Source: Candidatus Omnitrophota bacterium (GTDB lineage Bacteria > Omnitrophota > Gorgyraeia > Gygaellales > Profunditerraquicolaceae). From it: a DNA stretch of 47,075 bases. The translations under genes were made by a program, and so were the position numbers. Position 1 is the first letter of the stretch. Every line of letters begins with the position of its first letter. The stretch covers positions 1 to 47,075 of the forward strand of contig JAPLLZ010000031.1 of assembly GCA_026387265.1 (NCBI GenBank), given 5' to 3'. Of the stretch, positions 1 to 8,266 are shown one piece after another. The notes beneath the pieces are model-generated. The model saw only the letters and a program-made list of their open reading frames with translations, had not been told where the DNA came from and did not search any database.

Positions 1-1
1 T

Positions 2-1309
2 GGCTTGCGTGGAAGAGGCGGGGCAGGTTATCCTACTTGGATGAAATGGAATTTTGCCCGTGAGGTAGTTTCGGCGGAAAAGTTTGTTATTTGTAACGCT
101 GATGAAGGGGATCCGGGTGCCTATATGGACCGTAGTATCCTGGAAGGTGATCCACATTCAGTGATTGAAGGTTTAATTATTGCGGCTTTTGCTATTGGAG
201 CTTCTAAAGGTTATTTTTATATCCGCGCCGAATATCCTCTGGCAGTGGAAAGGATTAATAAAGCGATTAAACAGGCCTATGATTACGGCTTGTTAGGAAA
301 AAATATATTGGGTAGTTCTTTTAATTTAGATTTGGAAATAAGATTAGGTGCTGGGGCGTTTGTTTGCGGAGAAGAAACTGCGTTAATTTCTTCAATCGAG
401 GGTAAAAGAGGCACTCCTCACCCGCGTCCGCCGTATCCATCAGTAAAAGGCCTCTGGGGTAAACCCACGGTAATTAATAACGTTGAGACATTAGCGAATA
501 TTGCGATTATTATCTCTAAGGGTGGTAAATGGTTTGCTCAGATAGGTACGGCTACTTCTAAGGGTACTAAGGTTTTTGCGGTTACCGGGAAAGTTAAGAA
601 TTCCGGGTTAGTGGAAATTGCTATGGGTGCTACTTTAAGGGATATTGTTGTGGATATCTGCGGAGGAACATTTTCCGGTAAACCGATTAAAGCCGTGCAG
701 ACTGGCGGGCCTTCCGGAGGGGTTATTCCTAAAGAATTGTTGGACACCCCGGTAGATTATGAAAATCTTCAGAAGTTAGGTTCGATTATGGGTTCAGGCG
801 GGATGATCGTAATTGATGAAGATGATTGTATGGTAGACATCCCTAAATTTTATCTGGGGTTTTGCGTGGAAGAGTCTTGCGGAAAATGTGCGCCTTGCCG
901 TATCGGCGGTTTCCAGATGCTAGGTTATCTGAAAAAAATATCCGAAGGAAAAGGCAAGCCCGAGGATTTAGGCCAATTAAGAAGAATATCGCAGGCGATG
1001 CAGAAGGCTTCTTTATGTGGCCTGGGGCAAACTGCTTCCAATCCCGTACTTTCTACTTTAAAATATTTCGAAGCTGAATACAATGAACATATTATTAATA
1101 AGCGATGTCCGGCGGGTAAATGCAGCCACTTGGTGACCTATACGATAGTGGCAGATAAATGTAAACGTTGCGGAATTTGCGCGATTAATTGTCCGGTAAA
1201 AGCAATTCCTGGGGATAAAGAAGCCGGCTATAGTATTATCCAGGACAAGTGCATTAAGTGTGGACGGTGTTTTGATGTTTGTAAATTTAAGGCGGTGTTA
1301 AAAAAATAA
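2..1309 (+). CDS. hydB: NuoF-like/HydB subunit of [FeFe] hydrogenase, 5'-truncated by window edge, with C-terminal 2x[4Fe-4S] ferredoxin domain
   Basis: RGRGGAGYPTWMKW, GAGAFVCGEETALISSIEG, ESCGKCAPCRIG and two CxxCxxC...CP ferredoxin motifs; directly precedes hydA. Confidence 0.9.
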   Translation, partial: GLRGRGGAGYPTWMKWNFAREVVSAEKFVICNADEGDPGAYMDRSILEGDPHSVIEGLIIAAFAIGASKGYFYIRAEYPLAVERINKAIKQAYDYGLLGKNILGSSFNLDLEIRLGAGAFVCGEETALISSIEGKRGTPHPRPPYPSVKGLWGKPTVINNVETLANIAIIISKGGKWFAQIGTATSKGTKVFAVTGKVKNSGLVEIAMGATLRDIVVDICGGTFSGKPIKAVQTGGPSGGVIPKELLDTPVDYENLQKLGSIMGSGGMIVIDEDDCMVDIPKFYLGFCVEESCGKCAPCRIGGFQMLGYLKKISEGKGKPEDLGQLRRISQAMQKASLCGLGQTASNPVLSTLKYFEAEYNEHIINKRCPAGKCSHLVTYTIVADKCKRCGICAINCPVKAIPGDKEAGYSIIQDKCIKCGRCFDVCKFKAVLKK

Positions 1310-1310
1310 A

Positions 1311-3062
1311 ATGGTAAAAATAGTTCACGCAAAAATTAATGGTATTTTATTAAGAGTCGAAGCCGGTACTACTATTTTAGAAGCAGCCAAAAGGGTGCAG
1401 ATAAAAATCCCTACGCTTTGCAAGCATCCGGATCTGCCTGCTTCGGCATCCTGTGGTATCTGTATTGTTAAAAATAAGGGTTCGAACAAAATGCTGCGGG
1501 CCTGCTGTACCCCAGTAGAAGAAGGAATGGATATTATTACGCATGATCCGGAGATTGTCGAGATCAGAAGAACGGTGATTGAACTGATTTTGTCTAATCA
1601 CCCCAATGATTGCCTTAAGTGTGGCAGGAATAATGAGTGTGAATTACAGAAATTGACCGCGGAGTTTGGGATCAAAGAAGAATCATTTCCGCAATTCCTC
1701 AGAGACCTGCCGATAGATACTTCAACTCGTGCGGTTGACCTGGATCCTAAAAAATGTATTCTTTGCGGCCGTTGCGTGTATGTTTGCCAGGAATGCCAGG
1801 ATGTTTGGGCGTTATCATTTTTGGAAAGAGGGATTAAGACCAGGATTTCTCCGGCTGGCGATATTCAGCTGGCCGATTCTCCTTGCGTGCGTTGTGGACA
1901 ATGTTCTGCGCATTGTCCTACCGGAGCTTTTGTTGAGCAGGACCATACCGCCCAGGCTTGGAAAGCTTTACAGGATCCGGATAAATACTGTGTAGTGCAG
2001 ATTGCTCCGGCAGTCCGGGTTTCTATCGGGGAAGCTTTTGGCCATGTCGGTAAGAATTATACTAAAAAACTTTATGCATTATTACGGCGCTTAGGATTTA
2101 ATGCGGTTTTTGACACTTCGTTTGCAGCAGATGTTACGATTATGGAGGAGGCTAGTGAATTTGAAGAAAGGTTGTTAACGGGTAAAAGGCCGCTCCCTCT
2201 AATTACTACCTGTTGTCCTTCCTGGGTTGATTTTATGGAGAAGTTCCACGGGGATATGATTGAACATTTTTCTTCCTGTAAATCACCGCATGAGATTTTG
2301 GGAGTGTTGTCTAAAACTTATTATGCCCAAAAGAATAAAATTGATCCGTCTAAGATTTTTATGGTTTCGATCATGCCTTGTACTTCCAAAAAATACGAGA
2401 TTACCAGGAATGATGAGATGTCGGCTTCGGGTTTTCAGGATATTGATGTAGTTTTGTCGACCCGGGAACTGGTACGGATGATTAAACAGGCCGGAATTGA
2501 TTTTGAGAGTTTGCCTGATGAAGAAAGCGATTGTATCCTTGGCGAATATGCCGGGGCTGGAGTAATTTTCGGGGCAACCGGTGGAGTAATGGAGGCAGCT
2601 TTAAGGACAGCGCATTATTTTGTTACGGGCCGTGAATTGAAAAAAGTTGAATTTGAAAATGTCCGCGGCCTAAAAGGAGTTAAGGAAACCGAAATTGAGA
2701 TTGGTGGGAAAAAACTCAAGATTGCGATTGCCCACGGCTTAAGCAATGTAGAATACATCATTAATAAGATCAGAGAAGCCAAAAAGAATAATCAGGAAAT
2801 GCCATATCATTTTATTGAAGTAATGGCTTGTCCGGGTGGCTGCGTAGGCGGCGGCGGCCAGCCTTATATGGTGACCGATGAGCTACGGATTAAAAGGGCT
2901 CAGGCCTTGTATGAGGATGATGACCAGAAAGAAGTACGCACCAGCCATCAGAATCCTTACGTGAAAAGGCTTTATAAAGAATTCCTGGGTAAGCCTTTAG
3001 GAGAGCAATCCGAAAAGCTTTTGCATGTTCATTATAAGGCCAGGCCGATTTACGTAAAATAA
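1311..3062 (+). CDS. hydA: [FeFe] hydrogenase catalytic subunit
   Basis: N-terminal 2Fe-2S and ferredoxin domains; H-cluster motifs TTCCPSW, MPCTSKKYE, EVMACPGGCVGGGGQP. Confidence 0.95.
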   Translation: MVKIVHAKINGILLRVEAGTTILEAAKRVQIKIPTLCKHPDLPASASCGICIVKNKGSNKMLRACCTPVEEGMDIITHDPEIVEIRRTVIELILSNHPNDCLKCGRNNECELQKLTAEFGIKEESFPQFLRDLPIDTSTRAVDLDPKKCILCGRCVYVCQECQDVWALSFLERGIKTRISPAGDIQLADSPCVRCGQCSAHCPTGAFVEQDHTAQAWKALQDPDKYCVVQIAPAVRVSIGEAFGHVGKNYTKKLYALLRRLGFNAVFDTSFAADVTIMEEASEFEERLLTGKRPLPLITTCCPSWVDFMEKFHGDMIEHFSSCKSPHEILGVLSKTYYAQKNKIDPSKIFMVSIMPCTSKKYEITRNDEMSASGFQDIDVVLSTRELVRMIKQAGIDFESLPDEESDCILGEYAGAGVIFGATGGVMEAALRTAHYFVTGRELKKVEFENVRGLKGVKETEIEIGGKKLKIAIAHGLSNVEYIINKIREAKKNNQEMPYHFIEVMACPGGCVGGGGQPYMVTDELRIKRAQALYEDDDQKEVRTSHQNPYVKRLYKEFLGKPLGEQSEKLLHVHYKARPIYVK

Positions 3063-3091
3063 TCACTTGGCTTTTAGTAGATAATTTTAAA

Positions 3092-3200
3092 TCCTGCGGT
3101 AAGGAGTAATTTACTCTGAGTCCAAGGGGGATGAAAATTTCAGAATCCCAACCTTTCTGCAGGAAAAGTTTTTTAAGCAGAGAGGCTGGGATTTTTATTT
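3092..3200 (+). promoter_or_regulatory. Structured leader or attenuator: P1 TCCTGC/GCAGGA, inner GAGTA/TACTC and GGGAT/ATCCC stems, overlapping a terminator-like hairpin (3144-3193)
   Basis: TCCTGC 3092-3097 complements GCAGGA 3159-3164; AATCCCAACCTTTCTGC 3144-3160 pairs with GCAGAGAGGCTGGGATT 3177-3193 followed by TTTTATTT; the two folds share bases. Confidence 0.5.
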
Positions 3201-3208
3201 AAAGGAGG

Positions 3209-3331
3209 TTCCGCCTCAGATGCTAGTCAAAATTCTCTAGAATTTTGACTATTCGGCGGAATAAATTCGCAGACGGCCTAACGGCCTACGACTTACGTCG
3301 CTGGCGCTTCCGTAAGTCGTCTGCTCATTTA
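3209..3331 (+). repeat. Nested TC/TC-hairpin intergenic element, copy A
   Basis: TTCCGCC-TC-...-TC-GGCGGAA enclosing the 13-bp palindrome TAGTCAAAATTCT/AGAATTTTGACTA, then TAAAT-TC-GCAGACG...CGTCTGC-TC-ATTTA. Confidence 0.85.
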
Positions 3332-3344
3332 AAGGAGGCGTAAG

Positions 3345-3596
3345 ATGGAAAAACGTTTAGGATTTGTGGGGATAATTATTCATAACCGTAAAAAGGCTGC
3401 TCCGGAGGTCAATAATATTCTGACGGAGTTTGGGGATTTAGTTGTTGGCCGGATGGGGATTCCTCACGTTAAAAGAGAGTTAAGTGTAATTGTGTTAATT
3501 GTTAACGCTACTACAGATGGTTTAGGGGCTTTGACCGGAAAATTAGGCAAGATCGCCGGAGTTTCCGTGAAATCAGCCTTGAGTAAAGCTGAATAG
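3345..3596 (+). CDS. Iron-only hydrogenase system regulator (TM1266-type, ACT-like)
   Basis: 83 aa, MEKRLGFVGIIIHNRKKAAPEVNNILTEFGDLVVGRMGIPH; lies between hydA and hydG; SD aaaggagg. Confidence 0.85.
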   Translation: MEKRLGFVGIIIHNRKKAAPEVNNILTEFGDLVVGRMGIPHVKRELSVIVLIVNATTDGLGALTGKLGKIAGVSVKSALSKAE

Positions 3597-3628
3597 TTAG
3601 CGTCACCTGTGATCAATAAGGTAAGGTT

Positions 3629-5017
3629 ATGAAATATATTAACGACGAGAAAATTAATAATTTATTGGTTGGTTCAGCTAAGCTCGATTCTTCGCATTTA
3701 GATATTATTCTGAATAAAGCTAAGGCCCTTAAACGCTTAACGCTTGAGGAGTCTGCGCTATTGTTGTCAGTTTCTAAGCCGCTTGATGTGCAAAAAATAT
3801 TTGCTGCGGCAAGTTTTGTTAAAGATGCAATTTACGGCAGACGGGTGGTTTTGTTTGCTCCGCTTTATATTAGTAATCTTTGTGCTAACACATGTTTGTA
3901 TTGTGCATTTAAGTCGGATAACGATTTGATTAAGCGTAAGGCCTTGACTGCCTCTGAAATTAAAAGCCAGACAGAATGGTTATTAAACCGTGGGCACAAA
4001 AGAATATTGATGGTTTGTGGAGAGCAGGCGCCAAAAGGAAAATCTGATATTAGTTATTATCTGGAGGCAGTGAAAGCAATCTATGAGGCGCAAATAGGCA
4101 AGAATAAAATAAAGAGAGTGAATGTAAATTGCGCTCCGCTTGGCGTTGATGAATTTAAGCAACTCAAATCTTCCGGTATCGGTACTTACCAAATATTTCA
4201 AGAAACATATCATGACCAAACTTACCGCCTGATGCATCCGGCAGGGACCAAAAGCGATCCGGATAACCGGATTACTGCGCCTGATCGTGCATTTAAAGCG
4301 GGTATTGATGATATCGGTATTGGAGCTCTTTTTGGTTTATATGATTATCGTTTTGAAACTTTAGGGTTGCTTAGCCATATCGAGCATTTGGAAAAAGAGT
4401 TTAATGTTGGCCCCCATACAATTTCGGTGCCGCGGATTGAACCGGCAGAAGGTTCAGAGCTGTCTTTGCATCCTCCACATAGAATTTCTGATGACGAATT
4501 TAAAAAGGTGGTTGCGATTTTGAGGCTTTCGGTGCCTTACACGGGAATTATTATGTCTACCCGCGAGAGTGCTTTACTGCGCGATGAATTGCTTAGTTTA
4601 GGAGTTTCTCAGGTTAGCGCTGAATCCAATACTTCTCCCGGGGGATATTCTGCCGATAGTCGCAAGCAGGCAGCCAGTCAATTTTCAGTTGGCGATCAGC
4701 GTAGTTTGGATGAGATCGTAGCAACCCTGATTAATCATGACTACATACCTAGTTTTTGTGCCGCTTGTTATCGTATGGAAAGAACCGGTGAAGCCTTTAT
4801 GCAATTAGCTAAGCCCGGGACAATTAAGGGTAAGTGTAGCATGAATGCTTTAATTACTTTGCAGGAATATCTTGATGATTTTGCATCTAGCGCAGTAAAA
4901 GCGGAAGGCTATAAAATGATTAGCCGCTATTTTAAACAGTTAGACGCCGCAGATCAGGATAAGTTAAAACTTTTCTTTGCGCATGTTGTCCAGGGCAGGC
5001 GAGATGAATATGTCTGA
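3629..5017 (+). CDS. hydG: [FeFe] hydrogenase H-cluster radical SAM maturase HydG
   Basis: ThiH-like radical SAM protein with CxxxCxxC (CANTCLYC), C-terminal Cys motif CxxCYRMERTGEAFM; followed by hydE. Confidence 0.93.
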   Translation: MKYINDEKINNLLVGSAKLDSSHLDIILNKAKALKRLTLEESALLLSVSKPLDVQKIFAAASFVKDAIYGRRVVLFAPLYISNLCANTCLYCAFKSDNDLIKRKALTASEIKSQTEWLLNRGHKRILMVCGEQAPKGKSDISYYLEAVKAIYEAQIGKNKIKRVNVNCAPLGVDEFKQLKSSGIGTYQIFQETYHDQTYRLMHPAGTKSDPDNRITAPDRAFKAGIDDIGIGALFGLYDYRFETLGLLSHIEHLEKEFNVGPHTISVPRIEPAEGSELSLHPPHRISDDEFKKVVAILRLSVPYTGIIMSTRESALLRDELLSLGVSQVSAESNTSPGGYSADSRKQAASQFSVGDQRSLDEIVATLINHDYIPSFCAACYRMERTGEAFMQLAKPGTIKGKCSMNALITLQEYLDDFASSAVKAEGYKMISRYFKQLDAADQDKLKLFFAHVVQGRRDEYV

Positions 5018-6074
5018 GTTGATTAAGCTTTTAAATAAGATTTATCAGGCCCCTTTGCCAGAGATTAAGGATTTAGAACAAGTTTTATCTTTAAGCGCTG
5101 CGCAGGAGTTGGATGTTTTATTTGGTTTTGCGGATAATGTCCGGAAAGAGCTTTGCGGCGATGGAATTCTCCTGCGCGGGATTATCGAATTTTCTAATTT
5201 TTGCGATAAAGAGTGTTTTTATTGCGGGCTAAATAAAAATAACCGCAAACTTAGTCGTTACCGGATGAGCCGGGAGGAGTTGTTGAGAAGTGTGGAATTT
5301 TTGTCCTCTTGTAATATTAAGACAGTTGTTTTGCAATCCGGCGAAGATCAGGGTTTAGATGTTTCCTGGTTGTCAGAGATAATCCAGCAGATCAAATCAA
5401 GATTTAGTTTGGCAATCACTCTTTCCGTGGGAGAAAGAAGCCTGGATGATTATAAACTCTGGCGAAAAGCAGGGGCGGATCGGTATCTGCTTAAAATAGA
5501 AACTTCGGATGAAGCTTTATATGCTTCTATGCATCCGCAAATGAGCTTTGCGCAGCGGTTAAACTGTTTGGATATGTTGCGCCAATTAGGATATCAGGTG
5601 GGTTCAGGAAATATCATCGGCCTTCCCGGACAGAATCTAAAAACTATTGCTCAGGATATTCTGTTTTTTAAGCAGGGTAATTTTGACATGATTGGTATCG
5701 GGCCGTTTATCCCGCATCAGGATACGCCGTTTGCCGCAGAACAAAAAGGGCAAGTGTTGCTTACTCTTAAGGCAGTTGCACTGACTAGGATTGTTACTAG
5801 AAATGCGCACTTGCCGGCAACCACTGCATTGGGTAGCCTGGATCAGGATTATCGGGCGCAGGGTTTAAAATGTGGAGCAAATGTTTTAATGCCGAATTTT
5901 ACTCCTGAACCCTATCGTAAGCTTTATGAAATATATCCACAAAAAAGATGCGTTAGCGAACCGGTGGGTGCATGTAATTTCTGCATGGATGAAATGGCCA
6001 AAAGCATTAATCGGTCAATAGATTACTCAAAAGGCGATTCTTTGAAACAAGGAAAGGCGGATGTAAATGTATAA
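5004..6074 (+). CDS. hydE: [FeFe] hydrogenase H-cluster radical SAM maturase HydE
   Basis: BioB-like radical SAM CDKECFYCGLNKNN; start chosen at ATG 5004 overlapping the hydG stop (the ORF track extends to TTG 4977). Confidence 0.9.
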   Translation: MNMSELIKLLNKIYQAPLPEIKDLEQVLSLSAAQELDVLFGFADNVRKELCGDGILLRGIIEFSNFCDKECFYCGLNKNNRKLSRYRMSREELLRSVEFLSSCNIKTVVLQSGEDQGLDVSWLSEIIQQIKSRFSLAITLSVGERSLDDYKLWRKAGADRYLLKIETSDEALYASMHPQMSFAQRLNCLDMLRQLGYQVGSGNIIGLPGQNLKTIAQDILFFKQGNFDMIGIGPFIPHQDTPFAAEQKGQVLLTLKAVALTRIVTRNAHLPATTALGSLDQDYRAQGLKCGANVLMPNFTPEPYRKLYEIYPQKRCVSEPVGACNFCMDEMAKSINRSIDYSKGDSLKQGKADVNV

Positions 6075-7302
6075 AACACCGGCAAGTAATAGGTTGCACA
6101 TTGGTATATTTGGTAAGCGCAATACCGGTAAATCCAGTTTGATTAATGCGGTTACGGGGCAGGATACGGCGATTGTTTCTGCAGTGGCCGGGACAACTAC
6201 TGACCCGGTATATAAGGCAATGGAAATTATGCCTATCGGACCGTGTATGCTCATTGATACTGCCGGTATTGATGATCAAGGATTATTAGGCGAGGAACGG
6301 GTTAAGCGTACTTTAGTGGTGTTAAGAAAAACAGATTTGGGTTTGATTGTTGTTTCTCCGGATACCGTCATTGATAATTTTGAAGAAGAACTGGCGGAGA
6401 CATTCCAAAAAAAGAAACTGCCGTTTTTATTTGTGATCAATAAGTGTGATCTAGCTGGCCGGCAGGCACAGGGCTATCTAGAAAAAAATAAGCTTGCATT
6501 TATCAAGGTAAGCTCAAAAACAAAACAGGGGATTGAAGAATTAAAAAATAAGATTATGGATTTGGCTCCTGGTCATTGGTCGCCTGTTCCTTTAGTTGGC
6601 GATATTATCAGTCCTAAAGATGTGATTATTTTGGTCTGTCCTATTGATAATGCTATGCCGCAAGGCCGGTTGATCCTGCCGCAGGTACAGGTTATGCGCG
6701 ATTGCCTGGATAATAATGCCACTGCTTTAGTTACCAAAGAGACGGAATTATTAGATTGTCTTAAAGCTTTGAAAGAAAAGCCCCGTTTAGTGATTACAGA
6801 TTCACAAGTGTTTGAAGATGTGCGCGATATGTTGCCACAGGATATTCCTTTAACCTCATTTTCTACCCTGTTTGCCCGGCATAAAGGTGATCTTAATGCT
6901 TATATCCAGGGTGTATACGTTTTGGAAGAATTAAAAGATGGCGATGAAATCTTGATTGCTGAGGCATGTACGCATCATGTTCAGCCGGAAGATATCGGCC
7001 GTACTAAGATCCCTACTTGGCTCCTGAATTATACAAAAAAAGACCTGCATTATGAAGTAACTGCCGGCGGGGATTTCCCGGAGGAGTTGGGCCGCTATAA
7101 ATTGATTATCTCCTGCGGCGGGTGTATGGTTAATCGCCGGGAGATTATGCAGCGTATTGAAAAGGCGGTTAGTGCAGGCGTAGCAATCACTAATTACGGG
7201 GTATTAATGGCTTATTTATCCGGTATACTCAAACGGGTAATTGCGCCCTTTGAAGGCGGACTAGTAGAGCTAGACCAGAAAATTTTACAAAAATTAAGAT
7301 AA
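6067..7302 (+). CDS. hydF: [FeFe] hydrogenase H-cluster maturation GTPase HydF
   Basis: GKRNTGKSSLINA P-loop, C-terminal cluster Cys residues (ACTHHVQPEDIGR, ISCGGCMVNRREI). Confidence 0.93.
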   Translation: MYKTPASNRLHIGIFGKRNTGKSSLINAVTGQDTAIVSAVAGTTTDPVYKAMEIMPIGPCMLIDTAGIDDQGLLGEERVKRTLVVLRKTDLGLIVVSPDTVIDNFEEELAETFQKKKLPFLFVINKCDLAGRQAQGYLEKNKLAFIKVSSKTKQGIEELKNKIMDLAPGHWSPVPLVGDIISPKDVIILVCPIDNAMPQGRLILPQVQVMRDCLDNNATALVTKETELLDCLKALKEKPRLVITDSQVFEDVRDMLPQDIPLTSFSTLFARHKGDLNAYIQGVYVLEELKDGDEILIAEACTHHVQPEDIGRTKIPTWLLNYTKKDLHYEVTAGGDFPEELGRYKLIISCGGCMVNRREIMQRIEKAVSAGVAITNYGVLMAYLSGILKRVIAPFEGGLVELDQKILQKLR

Positions 7303-7305
7303 ATC

Positions 7306-7334
7306 TTGACAAACATGTTAATCAGTAATAATAT
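7306..7334 (+). promoter_or_regulatory. sigma70-type promoter TTGACA-17-TAATAT
   Basis: Near-consensus hexamers with 17-bp spacing. Confidence 0.6.
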
Positions 7335-7362
7335 ACTGCAGATTTGCTTCAACGCTAGGACA

Positions 7363-7398
7363 AGGACGTCCGAACAGTTGTTCGGTCGTCCTTTTTTT
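7363..7398 (+). terminator. Terminator-like hairpin with T-run between promoter and the NfnA-like CDS (possible attenuator)
   Basis: AGGACGTCCGAAC AGTT GTTCGGTCGTCCT then TTTTTT. Confidence 0.8.
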
Positions 7399-7432
7399 GT
7401 CATTTCTGCATAAAAATTAGGCAAAATTAGAT

Positions 7433-8263
7433 ATGAAAATACTCAATAAACAGATTATTAATGATGTAGCCGGGGTAAAAATCACGCAACTGGATATTTT
7501 GGCTCCGGATATCGCCGCCAAGGCTGCGCCCGGGCAGTTTATAATGCTCATGGCCAGCGAAAATGGAGAACGCATTCCTTTAACTTTGGTGGATACGGAT
7601 AAGCTAAAAGGAACAGTGAGTTTGATTTTTCAGGAAGCAGGTTTTACCACCCGGAGCCTGGGCAGATTAAATTCTGGGGATGTGCTTTATTCTTTAGTGG
7701 GTCCTTTGGGGCATCCTACAGAAATTAAGAAATATGGGAAAATAATCCTGGTAGGCGGAGGAGTAGGAATTGCCGAAATTCTCCCGGTAGCCCGCGCGTT
7801 AAAGAAAGCAGGCAATCAGGTTACTACTATTTTGGGATCCCGGAACAAAGAGTTATTGATTTTGGAGGAGGAACTTAAAAGTACATCAGATCAGTTTTAT
7901 GTAATGACTGATGACGGTTCCTACGGTAGAAAAGGTTTTACTACTGATATGCTTAAGGAACTTTTGGATAAAGATAAATATGATTTAGTTTATTCGGTGG
8001 GGCCGATTCCGATGATGAAAAAAGTGGCAGAAACAACCCGGGCCTACAACATAAAGACGTTGGTTTCGTTAAATGCCTTGATGGTAGATGCTACCGGAAT
8101 GTGCGGTTGTTGCCGGGTAACCGTCGGCAAAGAAGTAAAATTCAGCTGTATAGATGGCCCGGATTTTGACGGCCACGGTGTTGATTGGGATGAGTTACAG
8201 AAGAGAAATAAAGTATATAGTGTGCAAGAGAAGCATATTTGCAACCTATTTCCAGCATCATAA
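7433..8263 (+). CDS. Ferredoxin-NADP+ reductase alpha / NfnA-like FAD/NAD-binding subunit
   Basis: FNR fold, C-terminal 2Fe-2S Cys motif DATGMCGCCRVTVGKEVKFSCIDGPDFDGHGVDWDEL; adjacent GltD-like gene. Confidence 0.87.
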   Translation: MKILNKQIINDVAGVKITQLDILAPDIAAKAAPGQFIMLMASENGERIPLTLVDTDKLKGTVSLIFQEAGFTTRSLGRLNSGDVLYSLVGPLGHPTEIKKYGKIILVGGGVGIAEILPVARALKKAGNQVTTILGSRNKELLILEEELKSTSDQFYVMTDDGSYGRKGFTTDMLKELLDKDKYDLVYSVGPIPMMKKVAETTRAYNIKTLVSLNALMVDATGMCGCCRVTVGKEVKFSCIDGPDFDGHGVDWDELQKRNKVYSVQEKHICNLFPAS

Positions 8264-8266
8264 AAT

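Noticed and set aside
538-747. Numerous short antisense ORFs (60-190 aa), e.g. 538-747, 8258-8620, 34570-35136, 42708-43130
   Set aside because: All lie opposite well-supported CDSs; sequences look like mirror translations with no family signature.
862-1077. Alternate-frame plus-strand ORFs inside hydB and hydA (862-1077, 1729-1995, 2260-2451)
   Set aside because: They overlap confidently identified genes in another frame and have no recognisable product.
4977-5003. Upstream extension of HydE (MRMLSRAGE)
   Set aside because: The TTG-initiated extension lies inside hydG; ATG 5004 or 5010 is the likelier start.
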